Origin: Ruegeria arenilitoris
GTDB lineage: Bacteria > Pseudomonadota > Alphaproteobacteria > Rhodobacterales > Rhodobacteraceae
DNA: 64,000 bases
Assembly: GCF_013035315.1 (NCBI RefSeq)
Contig: NZ_WQHP01000001.1
Coordinates: forward strand, 926,620 to 990,619
Direction of reading: 5' to 3'
Position 1 is the first letter of the stretch, and each line of letters starts with the position of its first letter. The notes under the pieces were generated by a model. It had not been told where the DNA came from. It saw only the letters and a list, made by a program, of their open reading frames with translations, and did not search any database. The translations under genes and the position numbers were made by a program. Positions 16,449-25,502 of the stretch are shown piece by piece.

Positions 16449-17977
16449 GCCAATTTGATGCGATTGTCGTTGGCGGCGGTGTAAACGGCCTGATCGCCGG
16501 AACACTCCTTGGTCGACGCGGCAAGAATGTCTGTATCATTGAGAAATCCAACGGGTTCGGCGGCATGGCGTCTTATTCTGTGGACGGCGGCCCGACTCTC
16601 GCCCACTCGCTTTACAACCTGAGCCCGCGGGCCTTGGGTGATATCGGTATAGATACTCAACACCCTGTCCTGTCCGGCAAACCCGTCTCCACGGTCTCTC
16701 TGTCTGAGGATGGGCGGCACATCGTCTTCAAGAACGACGGTGTGTATTGGAGCGACGGGACGAAACATCCGGAATCAGATGCCTGGTCTGATCTGACACG
16801 CCAATTGATTACGTATGGAGACCTTTTGCGCCAACTCGCCGAGGCTCCACCTCCTGGGGGTCAAAAAGCCATCCTCTCCCGAGGTGGGCTGAATGAGTTT
16901 TTGCGTCTGGCAAAACTGGGCATCGGCCTGAAAAAGCTGGGCAAATATGAAATGCGGCGTTTCCTGCAGGTCGTCTTATCCAATGTCCACGACATTGTCC
17001 TAGATGACCTGTCGGAAGGACCGGTGGCTGGAATGCTTGCTGCTGATGCAATCTGGGGGACAGCCACTGGTCCAAGATCTCCGGGCACTGTGTTCAATCT
17101 GATCTATCGTTTGGGTCACGGAGGGACCATCACTCAACCAGCAGGCGGGATGTGCGCGCTAACCGATTTGATGGTGGAAGCTGCGCAAAAGGCAGGTTGC
17201 CTGCTGATGCCGGACACTGAAGTATCCCGCATTCTGTTGGACAACGATGCAGTCTCCGGAGTGGAAACCACCGATGGACGAACCATTGCCGCGCCTAATG
17301 TGCTCAGCAGCCTTGCCCCGAAACTAACAAGCCGAATGACCGGTCCCTCTGCCTTTGACATCGAAACGATGCGGCGAGTGCGAAATATACGGGCGCGTGG
17401 AACAACGGCTAAGGTCAATCTACGGCTCAAGGATAGCTCCGCCCTGCCCAGCCTGAGTGACGAATTGGCACACGAACGTCTGATCTATGCTCCTTCTGTG
17501 GAATACGTCGAAGCTGCGTTCAATCCGGCTAAGTATGGTCAAATGTCCAAAGCACTTGTGATTGAAGCTTTCAAAATGCAGACAGCCGACGGGGCAAGCT
17601 GGCTGTCAACCATAGTGCAATATGCGCCATCTGACCTTGAAGGCGGCTGGACTGAGACTGCAAAGGAACAGCTTGCGGAAATTGCAGTCGAAACTCTTAG
17701 CCGCGCCCTGCCCGGCTTGGGTGATCAAATTGCAGGTAAGCAGGTCATAACACCGGATAAAATCGAAAGCGCAACCGGAGCGCCCGGCGGGCACTGGCAC
17801 CATGCAGAAATGTCTTTGGACCAGCTCCTGACACTTCGGCCCACGAACGGGATGTCCAGATACTCCATGGGGCCGAAAGGGCTGTTCCAATGCGGTGCAG
17901 CAACGCATCCCGGTGGCGACGTCATGGGCCTCGCTGGTCGCAATGCGGCCCTGGCGGCGCTGGAGGCTCAGCCATGA
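16445..17977 (+). CDS. PYROXD2-like FAD oxidoreductase, second of a pair
   Basis: 510 residues and a diverged paralogue of the preceding gene: FDAIVVGGGVNGLIAGTLLG at the N-terminus, FGGMASYSVDGGPTLAHSLY next, and GLFQCGAATHPGGDVMGLAG near the C-terminus. The start at 16445 overlaps the previous stop (ATGA) and its own stop overlaps the GcvT-like gene in the same way. A coupled pair of such flavoproteins may form a heteromer or act in sequence; neither is shown by the sequence. The substrate is unknown; context suggests an N-methylated amino compound. Confidence 0.82.
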   Translation: MSQFDAIVVGGGVNGLIAGTLLGRRGKNVCIIEKSNGFGGMASYSVDGGPTLAHSLYNLSPRALGDIGIDTQHPVLSGKPVSTVSLSEDGRHIVFKNDGVYWSDGTKHPESDAWSDLTRQLITYGDLLRQLAEAPPPGGQKAILSRGGLNEFLRLAKLGIGLKKLGKYEMRRFLQVVLSNVHDIVLDDLSEGPVAGMLAADAIWGTATGPRSPGTVFNLIYRLGHGGTITQPAGGMCALTDLMVEAAQKAGCLLMPDTEVSRILLDNDAVSGVETTDGRTIAAPNVLSSLAPKLTSRMTGPSAFDIETMRRVRNIRARGTTAKVNLRLKDSSALPSLSDELAHERLIYAPSVEYVEAAFNPAKYGQMSKALVIEAFKMQTADGASWLSTIVQYAPSDLEGGWTETAKEQLAEIAVETLSRALPGLGDQIAGKQVITPDKIESATGAPGGHWHHAEMSLDQLLTLRPTNGMSRYSMGPKGLFQCGAATHPGGDVMGLAGRNAALAALEAQP

Positions 17978-19149
17978 GCATCTTTACCGATCCAAAACTC
18001 GGTTTGATACCCGGGCCATTTCACAAAAAACTCGAAGAGCAAAATCGCGCACAAAATTGGTACGATTGGGCCGGTTATGCTGCCCCGGGTGTGCTGGACA
18101 GTGTCGAGTTCGAGTACTTCGCGCTGCGAAATCAGGCCTCTTTGTTTGATATCTCACCAATGCACAAGTACCGATTGACCGGGCCGGACACGACCGCGAT
18201 GCTCAATCGCCTCGTGACACGGGACGTCCGAAAAATCAGCGTTGGTCGCGTGGGGTACGCGGTCTGGTGTGATGAAGAGGGTATGGTCATCGATGACGGG
18301 ACTCTTTTCCATCTTGGCGACAACGATTGGCGCCTTTGTTGTCAGGAACAAATGCTGACATGGCTACTCGACGCTGCATGGGGTTTTGACGTTTCAGTAG
18401 TCGACGAAACTCACAGTGTTGCTGGACTTTCGCTGCAAGGGCCGACCTCTTATGCAGTTTTGGAAGCCGCTGGTTTAGATGTCAGCAAGCTGAAGCCATT
18501 CGATCTCGCTCAAATTGACCACAGTCTCATGATCTCGCGGACGGGTTTTACCGGTGATTTAGGTTACGAGCTCTGGTGCGACTGGGACAAGGCAGAAGCG
18601 CTTTGGGACAGAATTTGGAAAGGTGGCGAACATCAGGGACTGCGCGCCATTGGATACGAAGCTGTAAACTTGGCCCGCATCGAAGCCGGTTTTCTGACCG
18701 CAGGTGTGGATTTTCAACCGGTTCATGCGACCGAACGGTTGCACCGAGGCCAAACACCCTTCGAACTTGGTCTGGGTCGGCTCGTCGATTTCAACAAAGG
18801 TCATTTCAATGGCCGGCGAGAGCTGCTGTCCAAGCGAGAGAGTCCAAGAAACCTCCTCCTACGTTTCGATGTGGAAGGATTCAAACCCTCGGAAGGGTCG
18901 TTGATCTACAATCGACGCAAAAAAGAAGTTGGGCACATAACATCGGGAATTTGGTCGCCGACCGCCAAACGCAACATTGCGTTGGCACATGTCCGTATGC
19001 CGGATGCTGGCCGGTCATCTGGCTTAAAGGCTGAGATCTACACTCTGCAAGAAGGCAAATGGCGCACCAGGATGGCGCGCCTCACCCCTGTCACCAAAGC
19101 CTTTTTCGCACCGCCCCGCGCACGAGCTACGCCACCGGCCCGCACCTAA
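17974..19149 (+). CDS. GcvT-like aminomethyltransferase family protein
   Basis: 391 residues with the tetrahydrofolate-dependent GcvT fold: ALRNQASLFDISPMHKYRLTGPD near residue 55-75 (key part FDISPMHKY), SRTGFTGDLGYELWC near the middle, and GLGRLVDFNKGHFNGRREL toward the end. Relatives include glycine-cleavage T protein, the C-terminal domain of dimethylglycine dehydrogenase and DmdA, the DMSP demethylase. I cannot decide among these from motifs alone. Coupling to two oxidoreductases by ATGA overlaps suggests it accepts a methyl or methylene group released by them onto tetrahydrofolate. The last 15 residues are Pro/Ala/Arg-rich. Confidence 0.82.
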   Translation: MSIFTDPKLGLIPGPFHKKLEEQNRAQNWYDWAGYAAPGVLDSVEFEYFALRNQASLFDISPMHKYRLTGPDTTAMLNRLVTRDVRKISVGRVGYAVWCDEEGMVIDDGTLFHLGDNDWRLCCQEQMLTWLLDAAWGFDVSVVDETHSVAGLSLQGPTSYAVLEAAGLDVSKLKPFDLAQIDHSLMISRTGFTGDLGYELWCDWDKAEALWDRIWKGGEHQGLRAIGYEAVNLARIEAGFLTAGVDFQPVHATERLHRGQTPFELGLGRLVDFNKGHFNGRRELLSKRESPRNLLLRFDVEGFKPSEGSLIYNRRKKEVGHITSGIWSPTAKRNIALAHVRMPDAGRSSGLKAEIYTLQEGKWRTRMARLTPVTKAFFAPPRARATPPART

Positions 19150-19162
19150 AGGAGAAGCAGAC

Positions 19163-20542
19163 GTGAACACCCTAGGCAATACACCAACCGACGGCGACCT
19201 TGTCGCTTGGGATCGCGACCATCACCTACATCCTTGGGCCGGAACCGACGGCTTTGGGTCCGACGAGTACATGCGGGTAAATACAGCGGATGGTATCTAC
19301 CTCTGGGATGCTGCCGGGAAGCGATATATTGATGGCCCTGGCGGAATGTGGTGCACACAGATCGGATACGGGCGTCAAGAGATGGCCGATACCATTTCCC
19401 AACAGGTTATGAAGATGCCCTATGCGTCGCCGTGGTCGTTTACGACCGAACCCGCGGCCGTTTTGGCGCGAATGATCGCGGAACGTACACCAGGCGATCT
19501 GAACACGGTGCACTTCACGACCGGTGGGTCTACCGCCGTTGACACCGCACTGAGGACCGCACTTTTCATGAACAAACGGCTTGGCCGACCGGAGAAGAGG
19601 ATCGTGATCGGCCGGGAAAAAGGCTACCACGGATCAACCTTTCTCGCCGCGACTGTCACTGGAAAAGAACGTTTCGAAACAAGCTTTGAAAAAGCTCAGG
19701 ATCTGGTGCGTTTTCTGCCCGACGTGAACCCCTACCACCGGCCAGAAGGCATAACAGTTGATGCATGGTGCGACGCCAAAGTTGCTGACCTTGAGAGCCT
19801 GATTGCTGACGTAGGCGCCGACCGTGTTGCCGCCTTTATCGCGGAACCGATCCTGTGTTCCGGTGGCGTGATCGTTCCACCTCCGGGTTATCACAAGCGC
19901 ACGCTCGAAATTTGCCGGGCAAACGACATTCTGTACATTTCGGATGAAGTCGTAACCGGCTTTGGTAGGTTGGGACACTGGTTCGCCTCAGAAGACGTCT
20001 TTGGCATCGTCCCTGACATTATTACCTGCGCAAAAGGTTTAACCTCGGGCTATCTGCCGTTAGGTGCCTGCATAATCTCGGACGCAGTAATGAAACGCAT
20101 TTCAGACGCACCGGGCGACGATGTTTTCTACAACGGCTACACATACTCCGGGCACCCTGTGAGCTGCGCGGCTGCCATTAAGAATATTGAAATCATGGAG
20201 CGCGAGGACATTCTAGGACACGTTCAACGCGTCACACCGCATTTCCAGGACCGCCTAAATCAAATAAAGGAGAAGTTTCCGATAGTTGGGGATGTGCGCG
20301 GTGACGGGCTCCTCGGGTGCATAGAATGTCGCCCTGGACTGAACGTCGAGAGTTACGAAGCGCATGTGAAGTTTGGACAGAAACTGGACGATGCGTGCGA
20401 GGAGATGGGACTCCTCTTGCGACCATTTGGAAACATGGCCGTGTTCTCGCCCCCTCTGATCATAACTCCGTCGCAGATAGACGAAATGTTCGACATCATG
20501 GAAGCTGGAATGGCGCAGGTCAGCAAGGACTACGCCGCATAA
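19163..20542 (+). CDS. class III pyridoxal-phosphate aminotransferase
   Basis: 459 residues of the omega-aminotransferase family. The PLP lysine is in ITCAKGLTSGYLPLGA, preceded by the conserved ISDEVVTGFGR, and HFTTGGSTAVDTALR binds the cofactor phosphate. The start is GTG at 19163 with AAGGAG eight to ten bases upstream; an ATG-initiated product would lose the N-terminal segment. It is last in the four-gene operon, 13 bp after the GcvT-like gene. It probably transfers an amino group from a polyamine, beta-amino acid or similar product to pyruvate or 2-oxoglutarate. The substrate is not determinable here. Confidence 0.88.
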   Translation: MNTLGNTPTDGDLVAWDRDHHLHPWAGTDGFGSDEYMRVNTADGIYLWDAAGKRYIDGPGGMWCTQIGYGRQEMADTISQQVMKMPYASPWSFTTEPAAVLARMIAERTPGDLNTVHFTTGGSTAVDTALRTALFMNKRLGRPEKRIVIGREKGYHGSTFLAATVTGKERFETSFEKAQDLVRFLPDVNPYHRPEGITVDAWCDAKVADLESLIADVGADRVAAFIAEPILCSGGVIVPPPGYHKRTLEICRANDILYISDEVVTGFGRLGHWFASEDVFGIVPDIITCAKGLTSGYLPLGACIISDAVMKRISDAPGDDVFYNGYTYSGHPVSCAAAIKNIEIMEREDILGHVQRVTPHFQDRLNQIKEKFPIVGDVRGDGLLGCIECRPGLNVESYEAHVKFGQKLDDACEEMGLLLRPFGNMAVFSPPLIITPSQIDEMFDIMEAGMAQVSKDYAA

Positions 20543-20575
20543 CGGTCATCGCGTCCATTTAAAGTTCCAGTCAGA

Positions 20576-21355
20576 TCAGGCAGGTTTCCGACCACGGATG
20601 TGATGCGGGCAATGCTCTCCGGTTTTCAACACTGGCTGCATAGCGTCCCAGATCTCGACCTGATGTTCAATAAACTCCGCACCATGACGAGCTTCCCAGT
20701 CGGCTCGGTTTGGCCCGGTCAATTCCTCCAACTCATCAGCTGATACCTGAGCATACCAAGCGTTGCGGTTGACTAACTCTACGTCTTCAAAGCCAGCCAG
20801 CTCCATAGCAGCTCGGTACTTTGAGGGCGACGCCATCTGAAACTCTAAGGCTTCCATCTTTACGTAGTGCGCCATTTCCGGTGACATCTCACCATCATGA
20901 TTGGTCAGCCAGTCAGAAGCAGCGAAATAACCGCCTGGTTTGAGCACACGATAAGCTTCCGCAGCCATCGCTACTTTGTCGGGGATATGGATGATCGAGT
21001 CCTTCGAAAACACTACGTCAAAAGTACCATCTTCGAATGGCATTGGACCTGGAGTGACCTGTATGATATCGACCTTTCTCTCCAGATCCGCCTGCCCAAC
21101 TCGCTCTTTCGCAGCCGCGCAAACCGGGGCCTCTACATCAATCCCCGTAACTCTAGCGGCGCCGAACTCCCGTGCCATCAACACTGCAATGGCCCCAGAT
21201 CCGCATCCGATATCAAGGATATGCTTATCTTTCAGATCAATCCCTTTAACAACACGCGCAACTTCTTCAGGGCCTCCCGGTGAAAGAAACCCCTCTCCCC
21301 AGAGCTGCTCCAGAAAACTGATTGCCTGTTGGTCATATAGGATCTCGTCTGACAT
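20576..21355 (-). CDS. SAM-dependent methyltransferase, phosphoethanolamine N-methyltransferase-like
   Basis: 259 residues. The SAM site is ILDIGCGSGAIAVLMA, and FSKDSIIHIPDK matches the distinctive SRDTILHI-type motif of phosphoethanolamine/amine N-methyltransferases, followed by VLKPGGYFAASDW. The ATG at 21355 has GGGGGAA upstream; a longer form from 21370 is possible. It is divergent from the dimethylglycine-dehydrogenase-like gene, sharing a region with a TGAATGATCATTCA operator-like site, and convergent with the aminotransferase. An N-methyltransferase amid demethylases is notable; it might instead methylate a related amine for osmolyte or lipid use. Confidence 0.83.
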   Translation of the reverse strand: MSDEILYDQQAISFLEQLWGEGFLSPGGPEEVARVVKGIDLKDKHILDIGCGSGAIAVLMAREFGAARVTGIDVEAPVCAAAKERVGQADLERKVDIIQVTPGPMPFEDGTFDVVFSKDSIIHIPDKVAMAAEAYRVLKPGGYFAASDWLTNHDGEMSPEMAHYVKMEALEFQMASPSKYRAAMELAGFEDVELVNRNAWYAQVSADELEELTGPNRADWEARHGAEFIEHQVEIWDAMQPVLKTGEHCPHHIRGRKPA

Positions 21356-21461
21356 TGGATTCCCCCGCATCTGATTGTCAGTCAGTCACTGCAGTGAAAC
21401 CTTTTCTCTCATCTCAGACAAGCTTTATCGCGAAATCGCAGGTCATAGATTCAGCTATAAT

Positions 21462-21480
21462 TGAATGATCATTCAGTCAG
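21462..21480. promoter_or_regulatory. operator-like palindrome TGAATGATCATTCA followed by GTCAG
   Basis: The 19-mer TGAATGATCATTCAGTCAG is identical to that at 29106-29124; its first 14 bases are a perfect palindrome. It sits 80 bp before the dimethylglycine-dehydrogenase-like gene and about 107 bp before the divergent methyltransferase. Confidence 0.75.
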
Positions 21481-21541
21481 TAGACAGCAAGTGATTTGGC
21501 TGGTATTCGGAGAAAAGAACGCCTAAAAGGATTTTCTCGCA

Positions 21542-24001
21542 ATGGCTGAAACCTTACCGACGCATGCCCAAACCGTGATTATTGGTGGGGGGTCGATCGG
21601 CGCGAACACGACCTATCACTTGACTAAGCTTGGCCATACCGATGTTGTCGTTCTGGAACAGGGACAACTGACATCAGGGACCACTTGGCATGCCGCCGGC
21701 CTGATCGTAGCCGGCCTTCTCAAATCCGAAGCTGAGTGCGCTATCTACACGCACGGTCGAGACCTTTATGCGAAACTAGAGAAGGAAACCGGTATATCCA
21801 CAGGTTTCCGCGACGTTGGATATCTTCAGATTGCAACCAATGAAGAACGCCTGCATGAGATGCGTCGCGTCGCAGCCTTCATGCGGCGTTTTGGGATAAA
21901 CAACCACGAAGTCTCAGTAAAAGAAGCGCAGGATATGTTCCCTATAGGGGACCTCTCAGACGTCGTTGGAGCGTTCCTCATTCCGGAGGACGGTCGGGCC
22001 AACCCGGTGGACGTGACAATGTCTCTGACCAAGGGAGCCAAAAACAGAGGCGCACGTTTCTTTGAAGGTGTGCGGGTTAAAGAGATTTTAGCCAGGAACG
22101 GCACTGCGACCGGGGTCCGCACTGCGAACGGTCATACCATAACAGCCGAAAACGTTGTGATCTGCGGAGGCATGTGGTCTCGCCAACTTGGTGCAAAACA
22201 CGGTGTAAATCTACCGCTCCAGGCGGCTGAACACTACTACCTGATAACGGAAAGTATCCCGGGCCTACCTCGCGATCTACCCGTTCTCGAAGACCCTTCC
22301 ACCTACACTTATTACCGTGAAGAAGTCGGCGGGATGATGTTAGGGCTTTTTGAGCCCGGCGCTGCGGCTTGGAAGCTCGATGGTATCCCGGATGAATGGC
22401 AATTCGGAGAGATTGAACCAGATTGGGAACGTGTTGGGCCCGACCTAGAGAAAGCCTATTCGCGCGTGCCTGACACCATGAACTACGGTGTCAAAAAACT
22501 ATTCTGCGGCCCTGAGAGCTTTACGCCTGATCTTGCCCCGCTTGTTGGCCCGACGCCTGAACTGCGCAATCTCTGGGTTGCATGTGGGATGAACTCACTT
22601 GGCATCCTGAATGGCGCGGGTACGGGAATGGTTTTGGCCCATTGGATGATGGACGGCTTGCCGCCCATCGATGTTACCGGCATCAACGTCAATCGCTTTT
22701 CCCGTGAAATGGCGACACCGGCCTTTCGACGCGACAGAACACCTGAGTTGCTGGGAAAGCTCTTTGGTCAGCACTACCACAATGAGAACTACAAAACGGC
22801 CAGAAACGTTAAGCGTTCAATGCTCTATGACCGTCTCAAAGCGGCCGGAGCCTTTTTCGGCGAAGGAAATGGTTGGGAACAACCTGATTGGTTTGCTCCG
22901 ACGCCCGAAGAGGCCAAAGTCGAGAAATACAGTTGGCATCGCCAAAATTGGTTTGAATGGCACGCTGAAGAACACCGGGCAGCACGCGAGGATGTCATCG
23001 TAATGGACATGACATCAATGGCGTGTTTCAGCGTCGAAGGACCGGATGCCTGCGCCCTGCTCTCTCGCCTTTCCTGCAATGACGTTGATGTTGAACCCGG
23101 TCGCGTCGTCTACACGGCCTGGGTAAATGAACGGGGTGGGTTTGAGGCAGACCTTACGGTTACCCGGCTATCCGATCGGAAATACTGGGTCATCGTGGGA
23201 GAAAACTCGGCGGGTCATACCGAGATGCGCATGCGACGGCACGTCCTGGACAACGAGAACGTTGTTATAACAGACATCACCGCAGGGCGCTGCCAAATCA
23301 ACGTTCACGGCCCAAAGTCGCGTGAACTATTGAGCAGAATATCCGGAGCTGATTTGTCGGACGAAGGTTTTCCCTTCATGACGGCGCGTGAAATTGACAT
23401 CGGGTACGCCGTAGTTATGGCCTATCGCGTGACGTTTATTGGCGAACTCGGCTGGGAACTTCACGTACCGGCCACTCAGGCCATTCAGACCTACGATCTG
23501 ATTATGGAAGCAGGTCGAGATCTGGGTGTTCGCAATGCTGGAATGCAAACTCTCAACTCCCTACGGCTAGAGAAGGCTTATCGTGATTTCGGAATTGACG
23601 TGGACAACACGGACAACCCAATTGAGGCCGGGCTTGGTTTTGCCGTCAAACTGGACAAACCCGGTGGCTTCATCGGTAGGGGAGCACTCGCCACGATCAA
23701 GGCGAAAGGCACGCCCAACAACAGGATGTTGCAGTTCCTGCTAAAAGACCCAGAGCCTCTCATGTACGGCAATGAGATGATTTATCTAAACGGCAATGAA
23801 GTCGGATATATTCAAGTTGGCGGATATGGGCACACGCTCGGCGCTGCCGTCGGCATTGGTTTCGCCGAGATTGACGAACCGTTGACCGCGGACATAGTCG
23901 CAACTGGGCATTGGCAGATCGAAATCGCAGACGAGAAATACGACGCGGCAGCCTCGTTAAAGCCGCTCTATGACCCCGGCATGCACAAAATAAAGTGCTG
24001 A
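21542..24001 (+). CDS. dimethylglycine/sarcosine dehydrogenase-like FAD-GcvT fusion protein
   Basis: 819 residues, the usual length for the family. Residues about 8-380 are a DAO-type FAD domain (VIIGGGSIGANTTYHL) with TSGTTWHAAGLI, the histidine that carries covalent FAD in dimethylglycine and sarcosine dehydrogenases. The C-terminal half is GcvT-like (VTFIGELGWELHVP, LRLEKAYRDFGID) and transfers the released methyl as 5,10-methylene-tetrahydrofolate. AAAGGA precedes the ATG. It stands alone, divergent from the methyltransferase and convergent with BetI-like regulator 3, with an operator-like site in its promoter region. The N-methyl amino acid used is uncertain. Confidence 0.88.
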   Translation: MAETLPTHAQTVIIGGGSIGANTTYHLTKLGHTDVVVLEQGQLTSGTTWHAAGLIVAGLLKSEAECAIYTHGRDLYAKLEKETGISTGFRDVGYLQIATNEERLHEMRRVAAFMRRFGINNHEVSVKEAQDMFPIGDLSDVVGAFLIPEDGRANPVDVTMSLTKGAKNRGARFFEGVRVKEILARNGTATGVRTANGHTITAENVVICGGMWSRQLGAKHGVNLPLQAAEHYYLITESIPGLPRDLPVLEDPSTYTYYREEVGGMMLGLFEPGAAAWKLDGIPDEWQFGEIEPDWERVGPDLEKAYSRVPDTMNYGVKKLFCGPESFTPDLAPLVGPTPELRNLWVACGMNSLGILNGAGTGMVLAHWMMDGLPPIDVTGINVNRFSREMATPAFRRDRTPELLGKLFGQHYHNENYKTARNVKRSMLYDRLKAAGAFFGEGNGWEQPDWFAPTPEEAKVEKYSWHRQNWFEWHAEEHRAAREDVIVMDMTSMACFSVEGPDACALLSRLSCNDVDVEPGRVVYTAWVNERGGFEADLTVTRLSDRKYWVIVGENSAGHTEMRMRRHVLDNENVVITDITAGRCQINVHGPKSRELLSRISGADLSDEGFPFMTAREIDIGYAVVMAYRVTFIGELGWELHVPATQAIQTYDLIMEAGRDLGVRNAGMQTLNSLRLEKAYRDFGIDVDNTDNPIEAGLGFAVKLDKPGGFIGRGALATIKAKGTPNNRMLQFLLKDPEPLMYGNEMIYLNGNEVGYIQVGGYGHTLGAAVGIGFAEIDEPLTADIVATGHWQIEIADEKYDAAASLKPLYDPGMHKIKC

Positions 24002-24025
24002 AGCCATATTGTTCGATGCTTTCGC

Positions 24026-24658
24026 TCAGACTGGAAAGTGTTTTGGGAAGAACCGCGACAGCGAAAGCATGCAAACATCCCTGAATTCCCGACGATCAGC
24101 CACCTTTGGATACAGCATCAAACTTAGCCAGGCCCCGTCTGACATCGCCTCTACAGCACGGGCTGTTTTTTCTGGATCAAGATCGTCGTAGCCGCCGTCG
24201 GCAATCAATTCACCACATAGGTGCAAAATTCGATCATATCTTTCGTTGTCGTATTTATTGTGAATCTTCAGATAATTCGGCCGGTATTTTGCTTGCCCCC
24301 AAAAGGCAAACCAGACAGCTAAGCGCTTGTGAGTACAGATGCTCTTGTCAAAGTCCGCTTGAATAATCGCAGCCAGTCGATGTGCGGCTGTAGGTTCCGC
24401 AGCCTCATAGTATTTGAGCCAATTCTCATAATGTTCTTGCGCAAGGAAACCCAGCGCGGCGTCATACAAAGCTTCTTTGCTGTCGAAGTGATAATTCACC
24501 ACGCCATGGGACAGATTGGCTGTTTCTGTCACGTGTTTAAGCGTCGTGTCAGAAAACCCGCGTTTCGAGATCGAGTCTATGGCGGCCATGATCAACTGTA
24601 AGCGACGAACTTCGGGAGGTTCGGTGCGTCGTTTTTTCTGAAGCTCATGCGTCTCCAA
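24026..24658 (-). CDS. TetR/AcrR family regulator, BetI-like (copy 3)
   Basis: 210 residues. HTH: RRLQLIMAAIDSISKRGFSD and NLSHGVVNYHFDSKEALYD. The C-terminal signature is LAVWFAFWGQAKYRPNY, closely like copy 1. The start is TTG at 24658 just behind the PotC stop, with AGGAGAG upstream, so it is translated as the last gene of the pot operon. That operon's promoter region carries TGAATGATCATTCAGTCAG, so this protein is the best candidate to bind the motif, with copy 1 as the alternative. Confidence 0.88.
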   Translation of the reverse strand: METHELQKKRRTEPPEVRRLQLIMAAIDSISKRGFSDTTLKHVTETANLSHGVVNYHFDSKEALYDAALGFLAQEHYENWLKYYEAAEPTAAHRLAAIIQADFDKSICTHKRLAVWFAFWGQAKYRPNYLKIHNKYDNERYDRILHLCGELIADGGYDDLDPEKTARAVEAMSDGAWLSLMLYPKVADRREFRDVCMLSLSRFFPKHFPV

Positions 24659-24659
24659 T

Positions 24660-25502
24660 TTAACTCTCCTCTCGTTCAGCCATTTGCCTGTCCAACAAAT
24701 CCGCCCTCTGTTGTCGGAACATAATTATTGCTGCGATAGCGACACAGATAGCGATCACAAGAATCATGATGGTTGCTAGCGCGTTGATGTCCGGCCTGAG
24801 ACCCAGTCGAATGCGCGAAAAGATCAAAATTGGCAAGGTATTTGCGCCTGGGCCGGTAACAAAACTTGCTATGACCAAATCATCGAGAGACAGCGTGAAG
24901 GCCAGCAACCATCCGGAAATTAGTGCCGGCGTCAGCTGTGGGATCGTGATGGCCGTCAGAACTTTGAACGGTTTTGCGCCAAGATCGGCCGCCGCTTCTT
25001 CCAGTGTTTGCCCCACGCCGGTTAAGCGCGCCTGAATTGTCACCGCCACATAAGCCATGGAAAAGGTGATATGCGCGATCGTAATCGTCGCAAAACCGCG
25101 CTCAGCAGGCCATCCGATCAGCTGGTTCAACGAGATGAAGAAAACCAGCAAGGACAATCCGGTTATCACCTCGGGCATCACCAATGGCGCGACCAACATG
25201 CCGCCGAACAAGGTCCGCCCCTTGAACCGCCCAAAGCGCACCATCGCCAGACCTGCCAAGGTGCCAAGCGCTGTTGCAAAGGTAGCGTTCACAACGGCAA
25301 TCTGAAGACTGAGCGAAACAGCACTCCAGACTTCGGCAGATTGAAAAAGCTCCTTGTACCAGCGTAACGACCATCCACCCCAAACCGGTACCAGCTTTGA
25401 ATAGTTGAATGAGTAAATGACCAAAAGGATCATTGGGATGTAAAAGAATGCCAGTCCCAAGGTCAGCATGATGGTTAAGAAACGGGAGCGTTTGGCGTAC
25501 AT
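24660..25502 (-). CDS. polyamine-type ABC transporter permease (PotC/PotI family)
   Basis: 280 residues, six membrane helices. The EAA loop reads LEEAAADLGAKPFKVLTAITIPQ and is preceded by the cytoplasm-facing motif for ATPase contact; FTLSLDDLVIASFVTGPG is a PotC hallmark. It follows the PotB gene directly (TAG then ATG) with GGAGGAG upstream. Together with PotB it forms the membrane channel of importer 1. The system is of the PotFGHI/PotABCD class, which carries polyamines, but relatives also carry other organic cations, and the nearby demethylases favour that. Confidence 0.92.
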   Translation of the reverse strand: MYAKRSRFLTIMLTLGLAFFYIPMILLVIYSFNYSKLVPVWGGWSLRWYKELFQSAEVWSAVSLSLQIAVVNATFATALGTLAGLAMVRFGRFKGRTLFGGMLVAPLVMPEVITGLSLLVFFISLNQLIGWPAERGFATITIAHITFSMAYVAVTIQARLTGVGQTLEEAAADLGAKPFKVLTAITIPQLTPALISGWLLAFTLSLDDLVIASFVTGPGANTLPILIFSRIRLGLRPDINALATIMILVIAICVAIAAIIMFRQQRADLLDRQMAEREES

